Source: Procambarus clarkii
Taxonomy: Eukaryota > Arthropoda > Malacostraca > Decapoda > Cambaridae
NCBI RefSeq assembly: GCF_040958095.1
Contig: NC_091214.1
Location: 9,841,871 to 9,905,870 of the forward strand
Direction of reading: 5' to 3'
DNA length: 64,000 nucleotides
Both the position numbers and the translations under genes were made by a program. The first letter of the stretch is position 1. Every line of letters starts with the position of its first letter. Under the pieces are notes generated by a model. It was not told where the DNA came from and made no database searches. It saw nothing but the letters and a program-made list of their open reading frames with translations. Shown one piece after another: positions 31,644-43,216 of the stretch.

Positions 31644-31734
31644 CCGGGGAGCCTCCGGGACTCACCCAGAAAATGGCGTTTCATTGCATTCAACGCTGGT
31701 TTTCTGGGGGAAGCCCCTACGGCTCCCCGGAGCT
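31644..31734 (-). repeat. DIRS-3 internal complementary region
   Basis: 31644-31703 is the reverse complement of the outer left extension (31141-31200). 31700-31734 (TTTTCTGGGGGAAGCCCC to GGAGCT) is the reverse complement of the outer right end (36633-36667). Together they equal a circle junction. Confidence 0.9.
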
Positions 31735-32160
31735 ACCTCACCAAAGACTACCTAAAAAACAAGGGGACATACCCGGGAGGCGGTCGGAGAATCACTCCAC
31801 AACACGAAGTCGAGACAACCCAAGGTATAGCATTCGCCAGAAAAAAGGGAGAACGGCCGCAGACGAAGAAAACCTATGATCGCGACAATAGGAGCCAAAA
31901 ACCACTGCGCCTGAGAAGAGCAAGAAGCTCTGCCACACGGCCCCCAGAGGCGAATGCCAACACAAAAAGAAAACAGAGGCAAAGCAAACCTGACCCCAAG
32001 GAGCCACAACCACCAAGGAGAAGAAAAACAGGAGAGCACCCTGTCCAAAGACCAGGACGACACAGACAGTGCATAAGCAGGCCGGAGGTGTAACAACGCA
32101 CGATACAACCTGCGAAATGGCGCAGAAGGAATATTGATACCGAAAGCTAGCAGCAGAAAC
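31735..32160 (-). pseudogene. DIRS-3 recombinase remnant
   Basis: Minus translation retains SVSIFLL..FAGCIVRC, SSWSLDRVLSCFSSP and the first catalytic region FASGGRVAELLALLRR, in more than one frame. The part with HxxR, Trp and Tyr is deleted; the sequence jumps to post-gene DNA near 31825. Inactive. Confidence 0.8.
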
Positions 32161-32500
32161 CAAGGTGCCAGACCCTGGAACGGCCCCAAGCGCCTCTACA
32201 TCCTCCGCAAGCCAATCCTATGACAGCCCCAGGAGGGAAAAGAAAACACAGGACCAAAACGAAAATGCCACAAGTGTGCAAGACCACCTCCACAAGTGCA
32301 GCTGACAGGGAAGGAACTCGCAGAAGGAGCCGCCCCGCACCAACATCCCGCAGAAGGGCAGGAGCGAAAAGACTCATGAGGAGCAAAATTGCTACCAGGA
32401 AAACTAGGAGTGCCGAGACAGTGTGAAGAGAAGAGATATTCACAAAAGAAGAAAAAGGCCAACACCCAGAAGCTGCTGGGAAGAGGACCCACAAGCCTTA
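32161..32500 (-). pseudogene. DIRS-3 gag C-terminal fragment fused to the recombinase
   Basis: Encodes LFAPALLRDVGAG and VPSLSAALVEVVLHTCGIFV, matching DIRS-1 gag codons at about 1120-1230. The match stops at the counterpart of GSVPGSGTL (about 1320) and runs directly into recombinase sequence, so about 2.5 kb is deleted. Confidence 0.82.
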
Positions 32501-33289
32501 GAAAGGACCGGAGGGAAGCTCAACCGAATGACAACAGACGCACCACAAAACGGGAAGGAGCAAAACAGTCCCGAACCTTCGAGAACAAAAAGAAGCAAAC
32601 ACAAAGGACGAAGGCCCCAAAACCCCGTCGCACCCGAGACCAAAAGTCATGCAGAAACCCCAAGAAGAGGGGGACATGACGGAAGAAGGCCCGTCCCGGA
32701 AAAAGGGGCGAAGATCGTAGAAAAGCACCCACCGACAGGACGGAAACAACGGGTACAACGGACAAGGAAACCAAGCCCAGGGAGGGGCCGACGCCCACAA
32801 AGCACGTGCGGAGAGGGGGAACGGAAAAACCTCACACCACAAAACTGCAAGTCCCCCCCCAGAGGGTTAGAAACACCCCGGCGGGGACCAACGGGGCCTG
32901 AGGCCTCTCACGTGAGCCCCACCCCAGCCCCGGGAACCCACCCTGCAAGCCCCAGGACCGAGCTGTCCCCTCAAAGCCCCAGCGTCAAGAAAACCCCGGG
33001 GCAGCCATGAAAAACACGAAGGAAGGGAGCCCACTAGGCTCTGGCACTTGAACCGAAACTGGAGGATAGGCGAGGGGCAAGATGAAGACCCCAAGCTCAT
33101 CCCCAGCCAGCACAATGAGGTGAGGACAAGACAGTGAAACCAAGGAACATGGAAAAATCAGGCCCTGCACGGCAAGACCGGCAAGGAAGGAGAGCCCCAG
33201 AGGGAGCATGGAAGGGCCGAACATAACGCCACAACCAACCCCGACACGCAGCTGCAGTACCAAAACCGCAGCAAAATGTCACCACACTC
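32501..33289. other. Unassigned A/G-rich insert in DIRS-3
   Basis: Purine-rich on plus, T/C-rich on minus. Long overlapping open frames on both strands are compositional and show no motif. Position corresponds to the variable T-rich segment of DIRS-4 and DIRS-7. Confidence 0.4.
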
Positions 33290-33610
33290 CCCGAGGAAGT
33301 GACAGAGAAGATAGATAAATCGTACACGAGTGGCACACAAGGGGACATAGGCGGAAACCGAGCACCCAACTGAGCCACAGGGACGGTAGAAGAAACGTGT
33401 GCAGTGTAACAGGCAATCAAAGGAACACATTAGGCAGCCCAACATGGGCTGACCCCATACACAGCCCCAAGAGCAGAGATGAGAGTGCCCAAGAAGCACA
33501 GAATCCACCCGACAGGCAAATGACAGGGGAGAGGCGGAAACAAAGAGCCAGAACCCAACCTGCAAACACAAGGAGGCAAACACAAAACCTCCGACACAGG
33601 AAAACTTACT
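33290..33610 (+). repeat. L2/CR1-type LINE 3'-end fragment
   Basis: Blocks GGGGACATAGGCGGAAACCGAGCACCCAA, GAGCCACAGGGACG, GCTGACCCCATACACAG and GAGAGGCGGAAACAAAGAGCC follow the same order as 57335-57610. Both resemble the C-terminal coding and 3' UTR end of one LINE type (a TRGHRRK.STQ-like peptide). Confidence 0.5.
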
Positions 33611-34240
33611 ACCAAACAGGCACCCCCACCGTTGCACTGCGGAACAAGGTGGGGCCCCGAACTCAAGCAAGGTTAGACAAGCATAGGAGAGGGGCAGGAG
33701 GAGTACAGGCAGGAACCGCCTCGGAAGGGACAAGAGGCCACCTGCAGACACCCGTGAACTGAGGAAGGAATCAGGTGGAGAGAACAAGAGCTGCCCAGTA
33801 TGGGCTAATAGCCCTGCAGTAGGCACCTCGGGTGATACGGTCCACGTTCTCAAGTACGTATGTACACCCATTCCTACTTCCAAAAACAAAAACAGCGTCA
33901 GGACGGAGGAGATGCCAAAACCGCACCAACTCACCTGCAGAACATAGGCCCTGAAGGGCCATGACGCAAGCGTTCGAGTCCGTATCCGCCGGAGGCGGCC
34001 AGTGCGCCCATGCTGGAGACGAGGGGAGCAGCGAAGGAGTCTCCCCACCCTAGAATGCAGGGAAAAACCTCATGAATTCCACACAGCGGCACCCCAGAAC
34101 ACCCCCAAAGCAACGGGGCACAGATGGGAATAAGAAAAGAACGAGAGGCGAAGCCCCCCCCCCCCCCGAGAGAATTGGAGCAGAACACGTGTGCACACCG
34201 CCCGGAACCAAAACAAATTCCCACGGCGCATGCGCAGGAC
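33611..34240. other. Unassigned part of DIRS-3
   Basis: Minus-strand open frames are long but lack recognisable domains. A C13 tract lies at about 34155. No gene supported. Confidence 0.4.
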
Positions 34241-34440
34241 GCGAAAGAAAGTAGCCCAACCAGGCGAGAAGTAGCCCAACCAGGCGAGAAGTAGCCCAAC
34301 CAGGCGAGAAGTAGCCCAACCAGGCGAGAAGTAGCCCAACCAGGCGAGAAGTAGCCCAACCAGGCGAGAAGTAGCCCAACCAGGCGCGAAGTAGCCCAAC
34401 CAGGCACGAAGTAGCCCAACAAGGCGAGTAGCCCAATAAA
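34241..34440 (-). repeat. 20-bp tandem array inside DIRS-3 gag
   Basis: About nine units of GTAGCCCAACCAGGCGAGAA, the last ones varied. Because 20 is not a multiple of three, each minus-strand frame reads the same 20-residue cycle (GYFSPGWATSRLVGLLLAWL) in a different phase. Confidence 0.93.
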
Positions 34441-34670
34441 GCGAGAAGTAGCCCAACCGGCTACAAGGAGCCCAAACGGCCACAAAGGAGCCCAAACGGC
34501 CACAAAGGAGTCCAAACGGCTACAAAGGAGCCCAAACGGCGACAAGGAGCCCAAACTGCTACAAGGAGCCCAAACGGCTACAAAGGAGCCCAAACGGCGA
34601 CAAGGAGCCCAAACTGCTACAAGGAGCCCAAACGGCTACAAAGGAGCCCAAACGGCGACAAGGAACCCAA
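34441..34670 (-). repeat. Second tandem array (AGGAGCCCAAACGGCTACAA type)
   Basis: About eleven units of 19-20 bp related to the preceding array, plus a ~60-bp higher-order duplication (34545-34665). On minus it encodes repeats of LGSLSPFGLLCSR type in the middle of gag. Confidence 0.9.
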
Positions 34671-34679
34671 CCTGTCCAG

Positions 34680-35640
34680 AACAGAAGGAACCAGTATGGA
34701 GGCAAACTCCGGGACACGCAGGAGGTAAGCCGCAAAGGCCAACCGCACCGCAGGCGAAGAGATGCGGTTAGCCGAAAACCTCCTGAAGATGGAACCGAAG
34801 AAACCACAGGGACACGGAACCGAACCCGGGGAGGAGCAGAACCCAAGCCCAAATTGTATGCAGAGGGGGGAAAGAAAACCCCACTCCTCGTAACAGTAAG
34901 CCCCGCTCAGAAGGACGGAAATCCAGGCGGGGCGCAATGGAGCCCAAGGCCCCCAAGGCCGCTCCTCCCCAACCCCAGGAGCCTCTGCACCAGGCCCCGG
35001 GGCCGAGTCGACCTCCAAAGCCCCGGCCTCACAAGAAAAAGCCGGGGCAGCCGAGAGAGCTGAAAGAGAAGGGGGCCCACTGGTCAAAACCCCGGAGCAT
35101 CGGCCGGAGGAACAGACTCGAATGCCTCCGCAGCTACCCCGGACGGGGCAACCCCCGAAACTTCCCAAATCTCAGAACCTCTAACCCCGCCCTGACCCCG
35201 AAGCCTGCAGATGCGTAGGGGCCGGAAGCAGGAGGGGGAAAAACAAGGGGGGCGTGGAAGGAACCAAGACCGAAGCGACCAAAACCACCCAAGTCTGGGT
35301 CCCTACACAAGCGGGGCAGCATCGGGGCGTCTGGGGAAGCGACAAACCAGAGCGCGTTGCAACATCCTACCCTGCAACGCGCGAGCTGCCTGCACCCACG
35401 GGAATTCATCAGCAAACTGGGTGAATGGAGTCACGAACAAGCAACAAAGCTCCTAGGACTCAAGGGTCGAATGTGTCACCGACCCAACAGGCAGCATGAC
35501 GGAGGCAAAAACAAGGAGAGTCACCCTGAGACAAAGGGACAGAGCAACCCTCAACTCGCACAAAGCGAGAGGGGACGCAAGGGTCTCCACTATCGGACCC
35601 GAGAGCCCCCGGGGGGTTTCCCAGGGACCCTAGACTGGGT
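34680..35640 (-). pseudogene. DIRS-3 gag N-terminal half
   Basis: Minus translation: GCSVPLSQGDSPCFCLRHAA (35600-35500), then VASPDAPMLPRLCRDPDLGG, then PWGPWAPLRPAWISV and FAAYLLRVPEFASI, matching DIRS-1 gag from the Cys/His motif to about codon 300. At least two frame changes (near 35400 and 35140). The tandem arrays begin just after this. Confidence 0.88.
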
Positions 35641-36239
35641 CTGCTAAGGGTTATCCCAGGCAGGGTACTGCTAACCGGCACCCCAAACTACCAAGCAAAC
35701 TGCTAAAGCTGAACCCACGGGACGTGTCCACTCGCGAGAGCAAAGCAGGGGTGCCACCACACAAACGAACCTAATATAAGGGGGGGGGGGGAAACACAAG
35801 GAAGACCCCCCTACCAGGCAAAAACAAAAATAAAAGAAATAAACACACAAGTGGACAACGTACCCAGAGGGAACAGAGCCGGCCGCTATCATAGGTGAAA
35901 ACTAGCTACGCAGTACCCTGCGCCCCACCAGTGCTATAACTACCACTTACCCCAAGGTAAACAAGGGAGTGAAACCCCCAAACCCTCGGGGCGGCCAAAC
36001 GCCAAGCAGCAAAAAGCCAACAGAGGTAGACCCAAGGTGACTTGTGGAAGGCAACCCCAAGCCCCAAGGGCGGTACTTACAGGGCACTCAGGGAAGGTGG
36101 CCCTAAGCACATGCAGCCCGAGTACCCGAGAATACTACTCCCAGCTCACACGACCACCGTAAGAGCAGCACTGCAAACAAGTCACAGCACTGAGACAAGA
36201 CCGGAGCTGGAGCCACACGACCGTGCACGATCCCATCAG
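35641..36239 (-). other. DIRS-3 leader between terminal repeat and gag
   Basis: Non-coding, related to 46950-47530 (DIRS-5) and 59110-59700 (DIRS-7). G/C tracts at 35780-35792. Likely promoter and RNA leader of the element; I can name no promoter motif. Confidence 0.5.
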
Positions 36240-36667
36240 CCGAGGAACTGGGGCGGGGATCGCCGGCGCGGGAGTCTGGGGCTCCCCCTTCCCTCTCCCG
36301 GGGAGGGGGGGAGCTGCGCAGACATGCGGCGCGGCTCGTGTGACGTCATGCTTGTTAGTTCGTTTTTCCTGGGGGAGTTCTGTCCACTCGTTTGTCGATT
36401 TTTGTTGTTTAACCAGAATAGGGGTTTGTTTTGTGGCGCTTACCTTTCTGGGTGCCTGTCCCGGTCGATGGCAGATATAGAATGCTCCAAATCACATGTG
36501 CATTTCTATGGGCCATTGCTTCCCGTGCCTCTCTGAGGGGGCCAGGTTCTGGCTCGTGGTCCCCGGTAGGCCTAGAACTCCACCCACATCGACTGATGCA
36601 AAATAGTTAGGGTATCCATATCAGCCATGGATAGCTCCGGGGAGCCGTAGGGGCTCCCCCCAGAAAA
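36240..36667 (-). repeat. DIRS-3 right inverted terminal repeat
   Basis: Reverse complement of 31190-31597. The outer end is AGCTCCGGGGAGCCGTAG then GGGCTCCCCCCAGAAAA. Confidence 0.9.
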
Positions 36668-36844
36668 TGCATTATACAAAAACATGTAATTAGAAGGCAG
36701 TTATTATTATTATTATCAAATAAATTATCTTATCACTACTGTCTCAATGATTCAAACATATCACAAAATATAATGGCATTCAATTACAAATGAACTTAGG
36801 AACTTCCATTACTAAGGAAGAGTTGCAATAAAGTTTTTTTCATG

Positions 36845-39160
36845 CAAGACATGAGCTCCCCAGGAGACACATGAGAGGACTAAGACAAGGGTCAAGGTGA
36901 ACTAAGTGTAGAGGTAAAGCACATAGAGTGACCAAGACAGGTGAGTGCCAAGTTAGTAATTATCAAAAGAAGGCACCAAACCGGGAAGGATATGTAGCAC
37001 CATCAAATGTGCGGAATAATTAGAGGGTGCTAAATATCACCAAGGATGCCAATACGAGAACAAAAACGCATGAGGCGAACGATATCAAAAGTATCCGAGT
37101 CACCAAGAATTCTATTGAGGGACAAGTGACCGCGAGGGGCGGTCGGAAAGCAAAACACACACTCGTCCTGGAAGTCAGGACATTCAAGAAGGACATGCAC
37201 GACCGTAAGAGGGACAATGCAACTAGGACAATAAGGAGCAGGGCGGCGCTCCATCAAGTGACCACGGGTTAAGCGAGTATGGCCAATATGCAACCTCGCC
37301 AGAGCTGTTTCCCATCGCCGGTTACGGTGGTAGGAGGACGGCCACGAGGAAACACAACACTTAAGAGTGCGTAGTTTGTTACCAGTAACAGACGACCAAG
37401 AAGCCTGCCAACGGGTAAGAACGGAGGAATGGATAACCGGGTAAAAGTCGGAATATGGAATACCTTTACGAGAGATGGGACAAGAGCGGACAGCTTCCTT
37501 GGCGGCAGCATCCGCACGCTCATTTAAAGACACACCAATATGGCTGGGAACCCAACAAAACTCAACCGACTTAAATTTACTGTGAACAAGAAACAGCCAA
37601 TGCTGGATCTTGACAACTACTGGATGAACCGGATTAAAGGACCCGAGAGCCATGAGGGCACTACGAGAGTCAACAACAACTACAAAGGAAGACTGACAAC
37701 GAGAAAGCAGGACACGAAGAGCATAAAGAATAGCATAAAGCTCTGCTGTAAAGATGCTAGTCTCCGGAGGTAAGCGACACATATAAGTGCGATCAGGAAA
37801 AACAACAGAGTAGCCAACACTGTCCGCAGACTTAGACCCATCGGTGAAGACAGAAACGGAGCGGGAGCGAGAAGAAAAGTGCTCAAGGAAAAGGTGTTTT
37901 AGAACTGTAGGAGGGGTAAAAGCTTTAATGACGTGGGTCAAGGATGTACAAAACCGCGGAAGGGGGACTCTCCACGGGGGCAAAGAAGGAACAACACGAG
38001 GAGAAACATTAGAAATACGAACGGAAAGAGAATCCTGTAGGCGAGATAACCGAACAGAAAGAGGTAGGTGGTAAAGAGGAACAGGAACCGCAGGAAGGGT
38101 AAAAGTTAAAACACGACAGAGGCGAGAGGAAGGTTGTTGTAAGGACCGCGCAAGATAGCGAAGACAGTAGCGATCACGACGGTCCTGGAGAGACAGGAAG
38201 CCAGTGTCAACATACAAGCTAAGGACGGGAGTCAAACGGAAGGCACCAGAACTAAGGCGCAACCCAGTATGGTGCAAAGCATCAAGACGGCGAAGAGTAG
38301 AAGGAGAAGCAGACGAGTAAGCAGGGCAACCATAATCGAGCTTAGACAGGACGAGAGAGGAATGTAAAGCAAGGAGAGTGCGCCTATCTGCCCCCCAAGA
38401 AGTATGGGACAATACCTGAAGGAGGGTAAGGGCCTTAGAGCACTCAACACGGAGGTAAGAGATATGGGGAGACCAAGACAAACGAGTGTCAAGGAATAAC
38501 CCCAAAAGCTTCGCGGAATCTTTGTACTCAAGGGGATGACCATAAAGTGACAAAGAGGGACAAAGAACGACCCGTTTCCGAGTAAAAGTCAAGGTACAAG
38601 TCTGAGAAGTAGAGAACTTGAAGCCATGATCGGTGGCCCAAGACGACACGGCATCAATTGCAAGTTGAAGCTGGTGCTGAAGGAGAAGCGAATCATCACC
38701 CCTGACATCAAAGGGTAAGATCATCAACATAGAGAGCGGAGAAGGCGCCTGAAGGAAGAGAGGGAAGAAGACTATTGAGGGCAACCAGAAAAAGAGTAGT
38801 GTTCAGAACACTACCCTGGGGCACACCTTCGTATTGCTGAAAAGAGGCAGAGAGAGCGGTACCAAGTCGCACCCGAAAGGAACGACGAGAGAGGAAGCTG
38901 CGGAGAAAGAGAGGGAGATGACCACGAAGGCCAAAAGAATGAAGTTGAGATATAATATGATATCGCCAAGTGGTGTCATAAGCCTTTTCTAGGTCAAAAA
39001 GGACTGCAACAACGGAGGTCTTTGCAGCAAAAGCAGTACGAATATAGACCTCCAAGTTCACCAGGACATCTGTCGTGCTGCGGCACTTGCGGAAACCAAA
39101 TTGAGAAGGGGAGAGGAGGTGATGGTGTTCCAGGAACCACATCAGACGAACGTTACACAC
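36845..39160 (-). mobile_element. I-like LINE with RNase H, 5'-truncated
   Basis: Minus strand: RT (39160-38700), thumb/connection, RNase H (about 37960-37550), C-terminal zinc-like region (about 37200) and 3' UTR to about 36845. The 5' side stops abruptly at the 18-bp minisatellite. RNase H after RT fits the I clade and relatives. Confidence 0.88.
37030..39160 (-). pseudogene. LINE RT-RNase H polyprotein with one frameshift
   Basis: The first part (39160-38708) has FLEHHHLLSPSQFGFRKCRS, VAVLFDLEKAYDTTW, GVPQGSVLNTTLFLVALNS and the catalytic YVDDLTL. A single frameshift near 38720-38780 leads to a 580-residue open frame. RNase H residues are visible: VFTDGSKS, IFTAELYAI, VVDSRSALMALG and VPSHIGVSLNERADAAAK. 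The C-terminus has CPSCIVPL..H..LECPDF, a CCHC-like arrangement (C-x2-C, H, C). Apart from the frameshift and missing 5' end (ORF1, endonuclease) it is well preserved, so fairly young. Confidence 0.88.
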
Positions 39161-41243
39161 CCTTCCACACTGTCCCACCCTTCCACACTGTCCCACCCTT
39201 CCACACAGTCTCACCCTTCCACACTATCCCAACCTTCCACACTGTCCCAACCTTCCACACAGTCTCACCCTTCCACACAGTCTCACCCTTCCACACTGTC
39301 CCAACCTTCCACACAGTCTCACCCTTCCACACAGTCTTACCATTCCACACAGTCTCACCCTTCCACACAGTCTCACCCTTCCACACAGTCTCACCCTTCC
39401 ACACAGTCTCACCCTTCCACACAGTCCTAACCTTCCACACAGTCCTAACCTTCCACACAGTCTCGCCCTTCCACACAGTCTCACCCTTCCACACTGTCCC
39501 AACCTTCCACACAGTCTCACCCTTCCACACAGTCTCACCCTTCCACACAGTCTCACCCTTCCACACAGTCTCACCCTTCCACACAGTCTCACCCTTCCAC
39601 ACAGTCTCGCCCTTCCACACAGTCTCGCCCTTCCACACAGTCTCGCCCTTCCACACAGTCTCGCCCTTCCACACAGTCACGCCCTTCCACACAGTCTCGC
39701 CCTTCCACACTGTCCCAACCTTCCACACAGTCTCACCCTTCCACACAGTCCTAACCTTCCACACAGTCTCACCCTTCCACACCCTTCCACACAGTCTCAC
39801 CCTTCCACACAGTCTCACCCTTCCACACTGTCCCAACCTTCCACACAGTCTCACCCTTCCACACAGTCTCACCCTTCCACACAGTCTCACCCTTCCACAC
39901 AGTCTCACCCTTCCACACAGTCTCACCCTTCCACACAGTCTCACTCTTCCACACAGTCTCACCCTTCCACACAGTCTCACCCTTCCACACAGTCTCACTC
40001 TTCCACACAGTCTCACCCTTCCACACAGTCTCACCCTTCCACACAGTCTCACTCTTCCACACAGTCTCACCCTTCCACACAGTCTCACCCTTCCACACAG
40101 TCTCACCCTTCCACACAGTCTCACCCTTCCACACAGTCTCACCCTTCCACACAGTCTCACCCTTTCACACAGTCTCACCCTTCCACACTGTCCCACCCTT
40201 CCACACAGTCTCACCCTTCCACACAGTCTCACCCTTCCACACAGTCTCACCCTTCCACACTTTGTCACCCTTCCACACAGTCTCACCCTTTCACAGTCTC
40301 ACACTTCCACACAGTCCCACCCTTCCACACTGTCCCACCCTTCTACACTGTCCCACCCTTCCACACAGTCTCATCCTTCCACACAGTCTCACCCTTCCAC
40401 ACAGTCTCACCCTTCCACACAGTCTCACCCTTCCACACTTTGTCACCCTTCCACACAGTCTCACCCTTCCACACAGTCTCACCCTTTCACAGTCTCACCC
40501 TTCCACACAGTCTCACCCTTCCACACTGTCCCACCCTTCTACACTGTCCCAACCTTCCACACAGTCTCACCCTTCCACACAGTCTCACCCTTCCTCACTG
40601 CTCCAACCTTCCACACAGTCTCACCCTTCCACACAGTCTTACCCTTCTACACTGTCCCAACCTTCCACACAGTCTCACCCTTCCACACAGTCTCACCCTT
40701 CCTCACTGCCCCAATCTTCCACACAGTCTCACCCTTCCTCACTGCTCCAACCTTCCACACAGTCTCACCCTTCCACACAGTCTCACCCTTCCTCACTGCC
40801 CCAACCTTCCACACAGTCTCACCCTTCCACACTGTCCCAACCTTCCACACAGTCTCACCCTTCCACACAGTCTCACCCTTCCACATAGTCTCACCCTTCC
40901 ACACAGTCTCACCCTTCTACACTGTCCTAACCTTCCACACAGTCTCACCCTTCTACACAGTCTCACCCTTCCACACAGTCTCACCCTTCCACACAGTCTC
41001 ACCCTTCCACACAGTCTCACCCTTCCACACTGTCCCAACCTTCCATACAGTCTCACCCTTCCACACAGTCTCACCCTTCCACACAGTCTCACCCTTCCAC
41101 ACAGTCTCACCCTTCTACACTGTCCCAACCTTCCACACAGTCTCACCCTTCCACACTGTCCCAACCTTTCACACTGTCCCACCCTTCCACACAGTCCCAC
41201 CCTTCCACACAGTCTCACCCTTCCACACTGTCCCATTGTCCCA
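39151..41243 (+). repeat. 2.1-kb minisatellite, 18-bp unit (about 116 copies)
   Basis: Consensus CCTTCCACACAGTCTCAC with a major variant CCTTCCACACTGTCCCAA. The 18-bp period keeps frames open: plus reads PFHTVS, STQSHP or LPHSLT repeats and minus reads CGRVRL or WKGETV repeats. These are artefacts, not genes. Units change by point variants and a few 8-10 bp deletions (for example about 39780 and 40285). Confidence 0.97.
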
Positions 41244-41579
41244 ACACCATTGTTTGGCGTTGGGTAGGGACAGGTATTGTGTTGGTTAGGGCATCAAGGT
41301 GTTGCACGACCTGCTACCTATGCGGGGACCTGTTCCTGTTGCCTCTGGGGAAGGTGTACTTTTGCGGGGTTTTCTCTTGTTTTTATTTTCATTTGCCTGG
41401 TGGGGGTCTGCCTAGTGTGGCTATAGTTCCACTGGTAGTGTTTGGTGGCCCTCTGCTAGGCCACCACGTGATTGTACACGTCACAGGGGTTTTCATTGTT
41501 AGCATCCACCCCTTGTTAGCTTTTGGTGTTAACCGGTTAGCAACACCTTGCCCGGGCTTCCCATAGCAGTCAGCCAACG

Positions 41580-42200
41580 GGCCCTGGAAAACCCTGTCGT
41601 GGCTCGGTGGACCAGTGGATGTGTCTTCCGGGTTCCAACCCGTCTTGTGCGGGTTCGTTGGTTGCTGTCACCCTTGTCTCAGGGTGACAGTCGCCTCTTT
41701 TACCTCCATCATGCTGCCTGCTGGGTCACTGACACCTTAACCCGGAGTCTTGCGAGATATGTTTCTCTGCTTGTTCTCCAGTTCTCTTCTGATGTCCTTA
41801 CTGTTCAGAGTCTAGGCGGCATCCACGTTGCATGCTCGGTTTAGGTTGCTGCAACGTGCTAAGTTGGTGTCCTACCTGGATGCCCTGGGGCCGCCCCGTT
41901 TTGTTTAGGTGTTGTTTGCCCCTTTCCCTTCCCTGTTCCCGGCTCCTGACCGTCTGCAGATTTCAGGTTCGGGGCAGGGTTTACTTGGTGCCGAGACTTG
42001 GGCGGTTTCGGGGGCTGCCCTGTTCGGATTGGGGATGAAGGTTTTCGAGCCTGTTGCTCCTGCTGAGCCTTCTGTGTCTTACCAGCGGCACTTTCTTTGC
42101 TGCCATTCCTCTGGACTCTCCTTTTTCTTTAAGGGCAGAGGGCGTGGAGGACGGCTTTGCCCCGGGGCCTTCTGTTGCGGGTTCCCAGGGCTGTGGGGAA
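41580..42200 (+). pseudogene. DIRS-4 gag N-terminal fragment
   Basis: LSQGDSRLFYLHHAACWV matches the DIRS gag Cys/His motif, with two cysteines lost (F, Y). Later LQISGSGQGLLGAETWAVSG and the SYQR..SGTFFAAIPLDSPF part correspond to DIRS-1 gag at about 385-560. Frame changes near 41840 and 41910. Confidence 0.75.
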
Positions 42201-43109
42201 TGCCCGTTAGCAGTTCTGGGGCTGTTTGCCCTTGCCTGGGTTTTCTGCTTCTGGGCCAGGTTTTTCGTCCCTCTTGTCTGCTTACTTTCCACATTTGCTG
42301 GCATGTTTTTGGATCTATTGCGTCGGTCACAGCTTCTTGTTCTGGTGGCCCTTTTCTTTCTGTGGGTTACTTCTCCGCTTGGCCACCGGGGCCGCACTGT
42401 GGTTTGTTTACCTATGCCTGAGTGTGCGAGCTCGCGTTTTGGGCGAGTTTTATCCTCCTGTTACAATTTCTTTGCATTTTCTGGGGTGTTCTACCCATCT
42501 TCTGTTCCTCTGGGAACGCTTAGGTGTTGGTTTTTACACCGGTTTTTGCGTTTTCTGTCTGTTTGGGTCTGGGCCTGGGGTTTAGGCTCAGTGTCCCTGT
42601 CTGTTTATGCTTGCTCAAAAACTTTGTGTCCCTCGGTTTGGGTCTGTTTTGGCTGTTTCCCTGGGGGTTCTGTCTGGGTGCTGTGCTTTTTCTGTGGTGT
42701 CCTTCCACCGGCAAATGCGGTGGTTTGGGCTCCTCCGGGTTCAAATTCCGGGTTCCTTTGGGTTCTTTGGTTTCGTTCTGGAGGTTTCTTCCTCTTGGTC
42801 CCCCTTTGTGGGTTCAGAGGGATAATAGTTACCTCGTGTGTGACCCGGTTCTGCCTCCTGGGGTTCCCGGGTCTTCCTGGCTTGCAGGCTGGTCTTTTTG
42901 GGTCTAGGTACGTGTTGTGGTCATGCCATGGCTTTGGGTTTTTTGTTGTCGAGGTGGGCCTTTTGGTGCAGTTTTTGTGCTCTCTTGGTGCCTTCTTCAT
43001 CTGGCCGGCGCAGTGCTCTCTGGCCACCGGTCGGTGGCTTGTCTTTTTCTTTTCTTTCTTTATTTTTATTTTCATGTGTATGTATGTATGTATTTATACA
43101 TTTTGTGTA

Positions 43110-43195
<86 letters not shown>

Positions 43196-43216
43196 GTGTA
43201 TATATATACATTTTCT
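42200..43216 (+). other. T-rich segment in DIRS-4 gag, intron-like 3' end
   Basis: Replaces what is gag codons ~200 to the end in DIRS-1. Homologous DNA (inverted) is at about 57640-58450 in DIRS-7. The long hydrophobic open frame is a composition effect; it runs through a (TA)n tract. It ends ATTTTCTTTCAG|AAGGGG at 43220, a good splice-acceptor match, after which RT-leading sequence begins. Possibly an intron; untested. Confidence 0.4.
43116..43190. repeat. (TA)n microsatellite
   Basis: About 36 TA units, flanked by TGTGTG on both sides. Confidence 0.97.

Larger units (their letters stand above)
31138..36667 (-). mobile_element. DIRS-3: DIRS copy with both terminal repeats, internally deleted
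   Basis: Minus-strand copy, complete at both ends: terminal repeat with extension (31138-31597), ICR (31644-31734), truncated recombinase, fused gag fragment, foreign or diverged DNA (32500-34050), tandem repeats (34241-34670), gag N-terminal half (34680-35640), leader (35640-36240) and the other terminal repeat (36240-36667). RT and RNase H are wholly missing, so it is non-autonomous. It sits at the 3' end of a TRMT44 intron. Confidence 0.92.

Noticed and set aside
33158..34048. 296-codon minus-strand frame in DIRS-3
   Set aside because: Composition-driven, no motif, overlaps a LINE-tail-like stretch on the other strand.
34241..34670. CRISPR-like array
   Set aside because: Units are contiguous without unique spacers and lie in a eukaryotic retroelement gene.
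39022..41289. 755-codon plus-strand frame and 377-codon minus-strand frame
   Set aside because: Pure products of the 18-bp minisatellite, open in several frames on both strands; no start context or unique sequence beyond the LINE edge.
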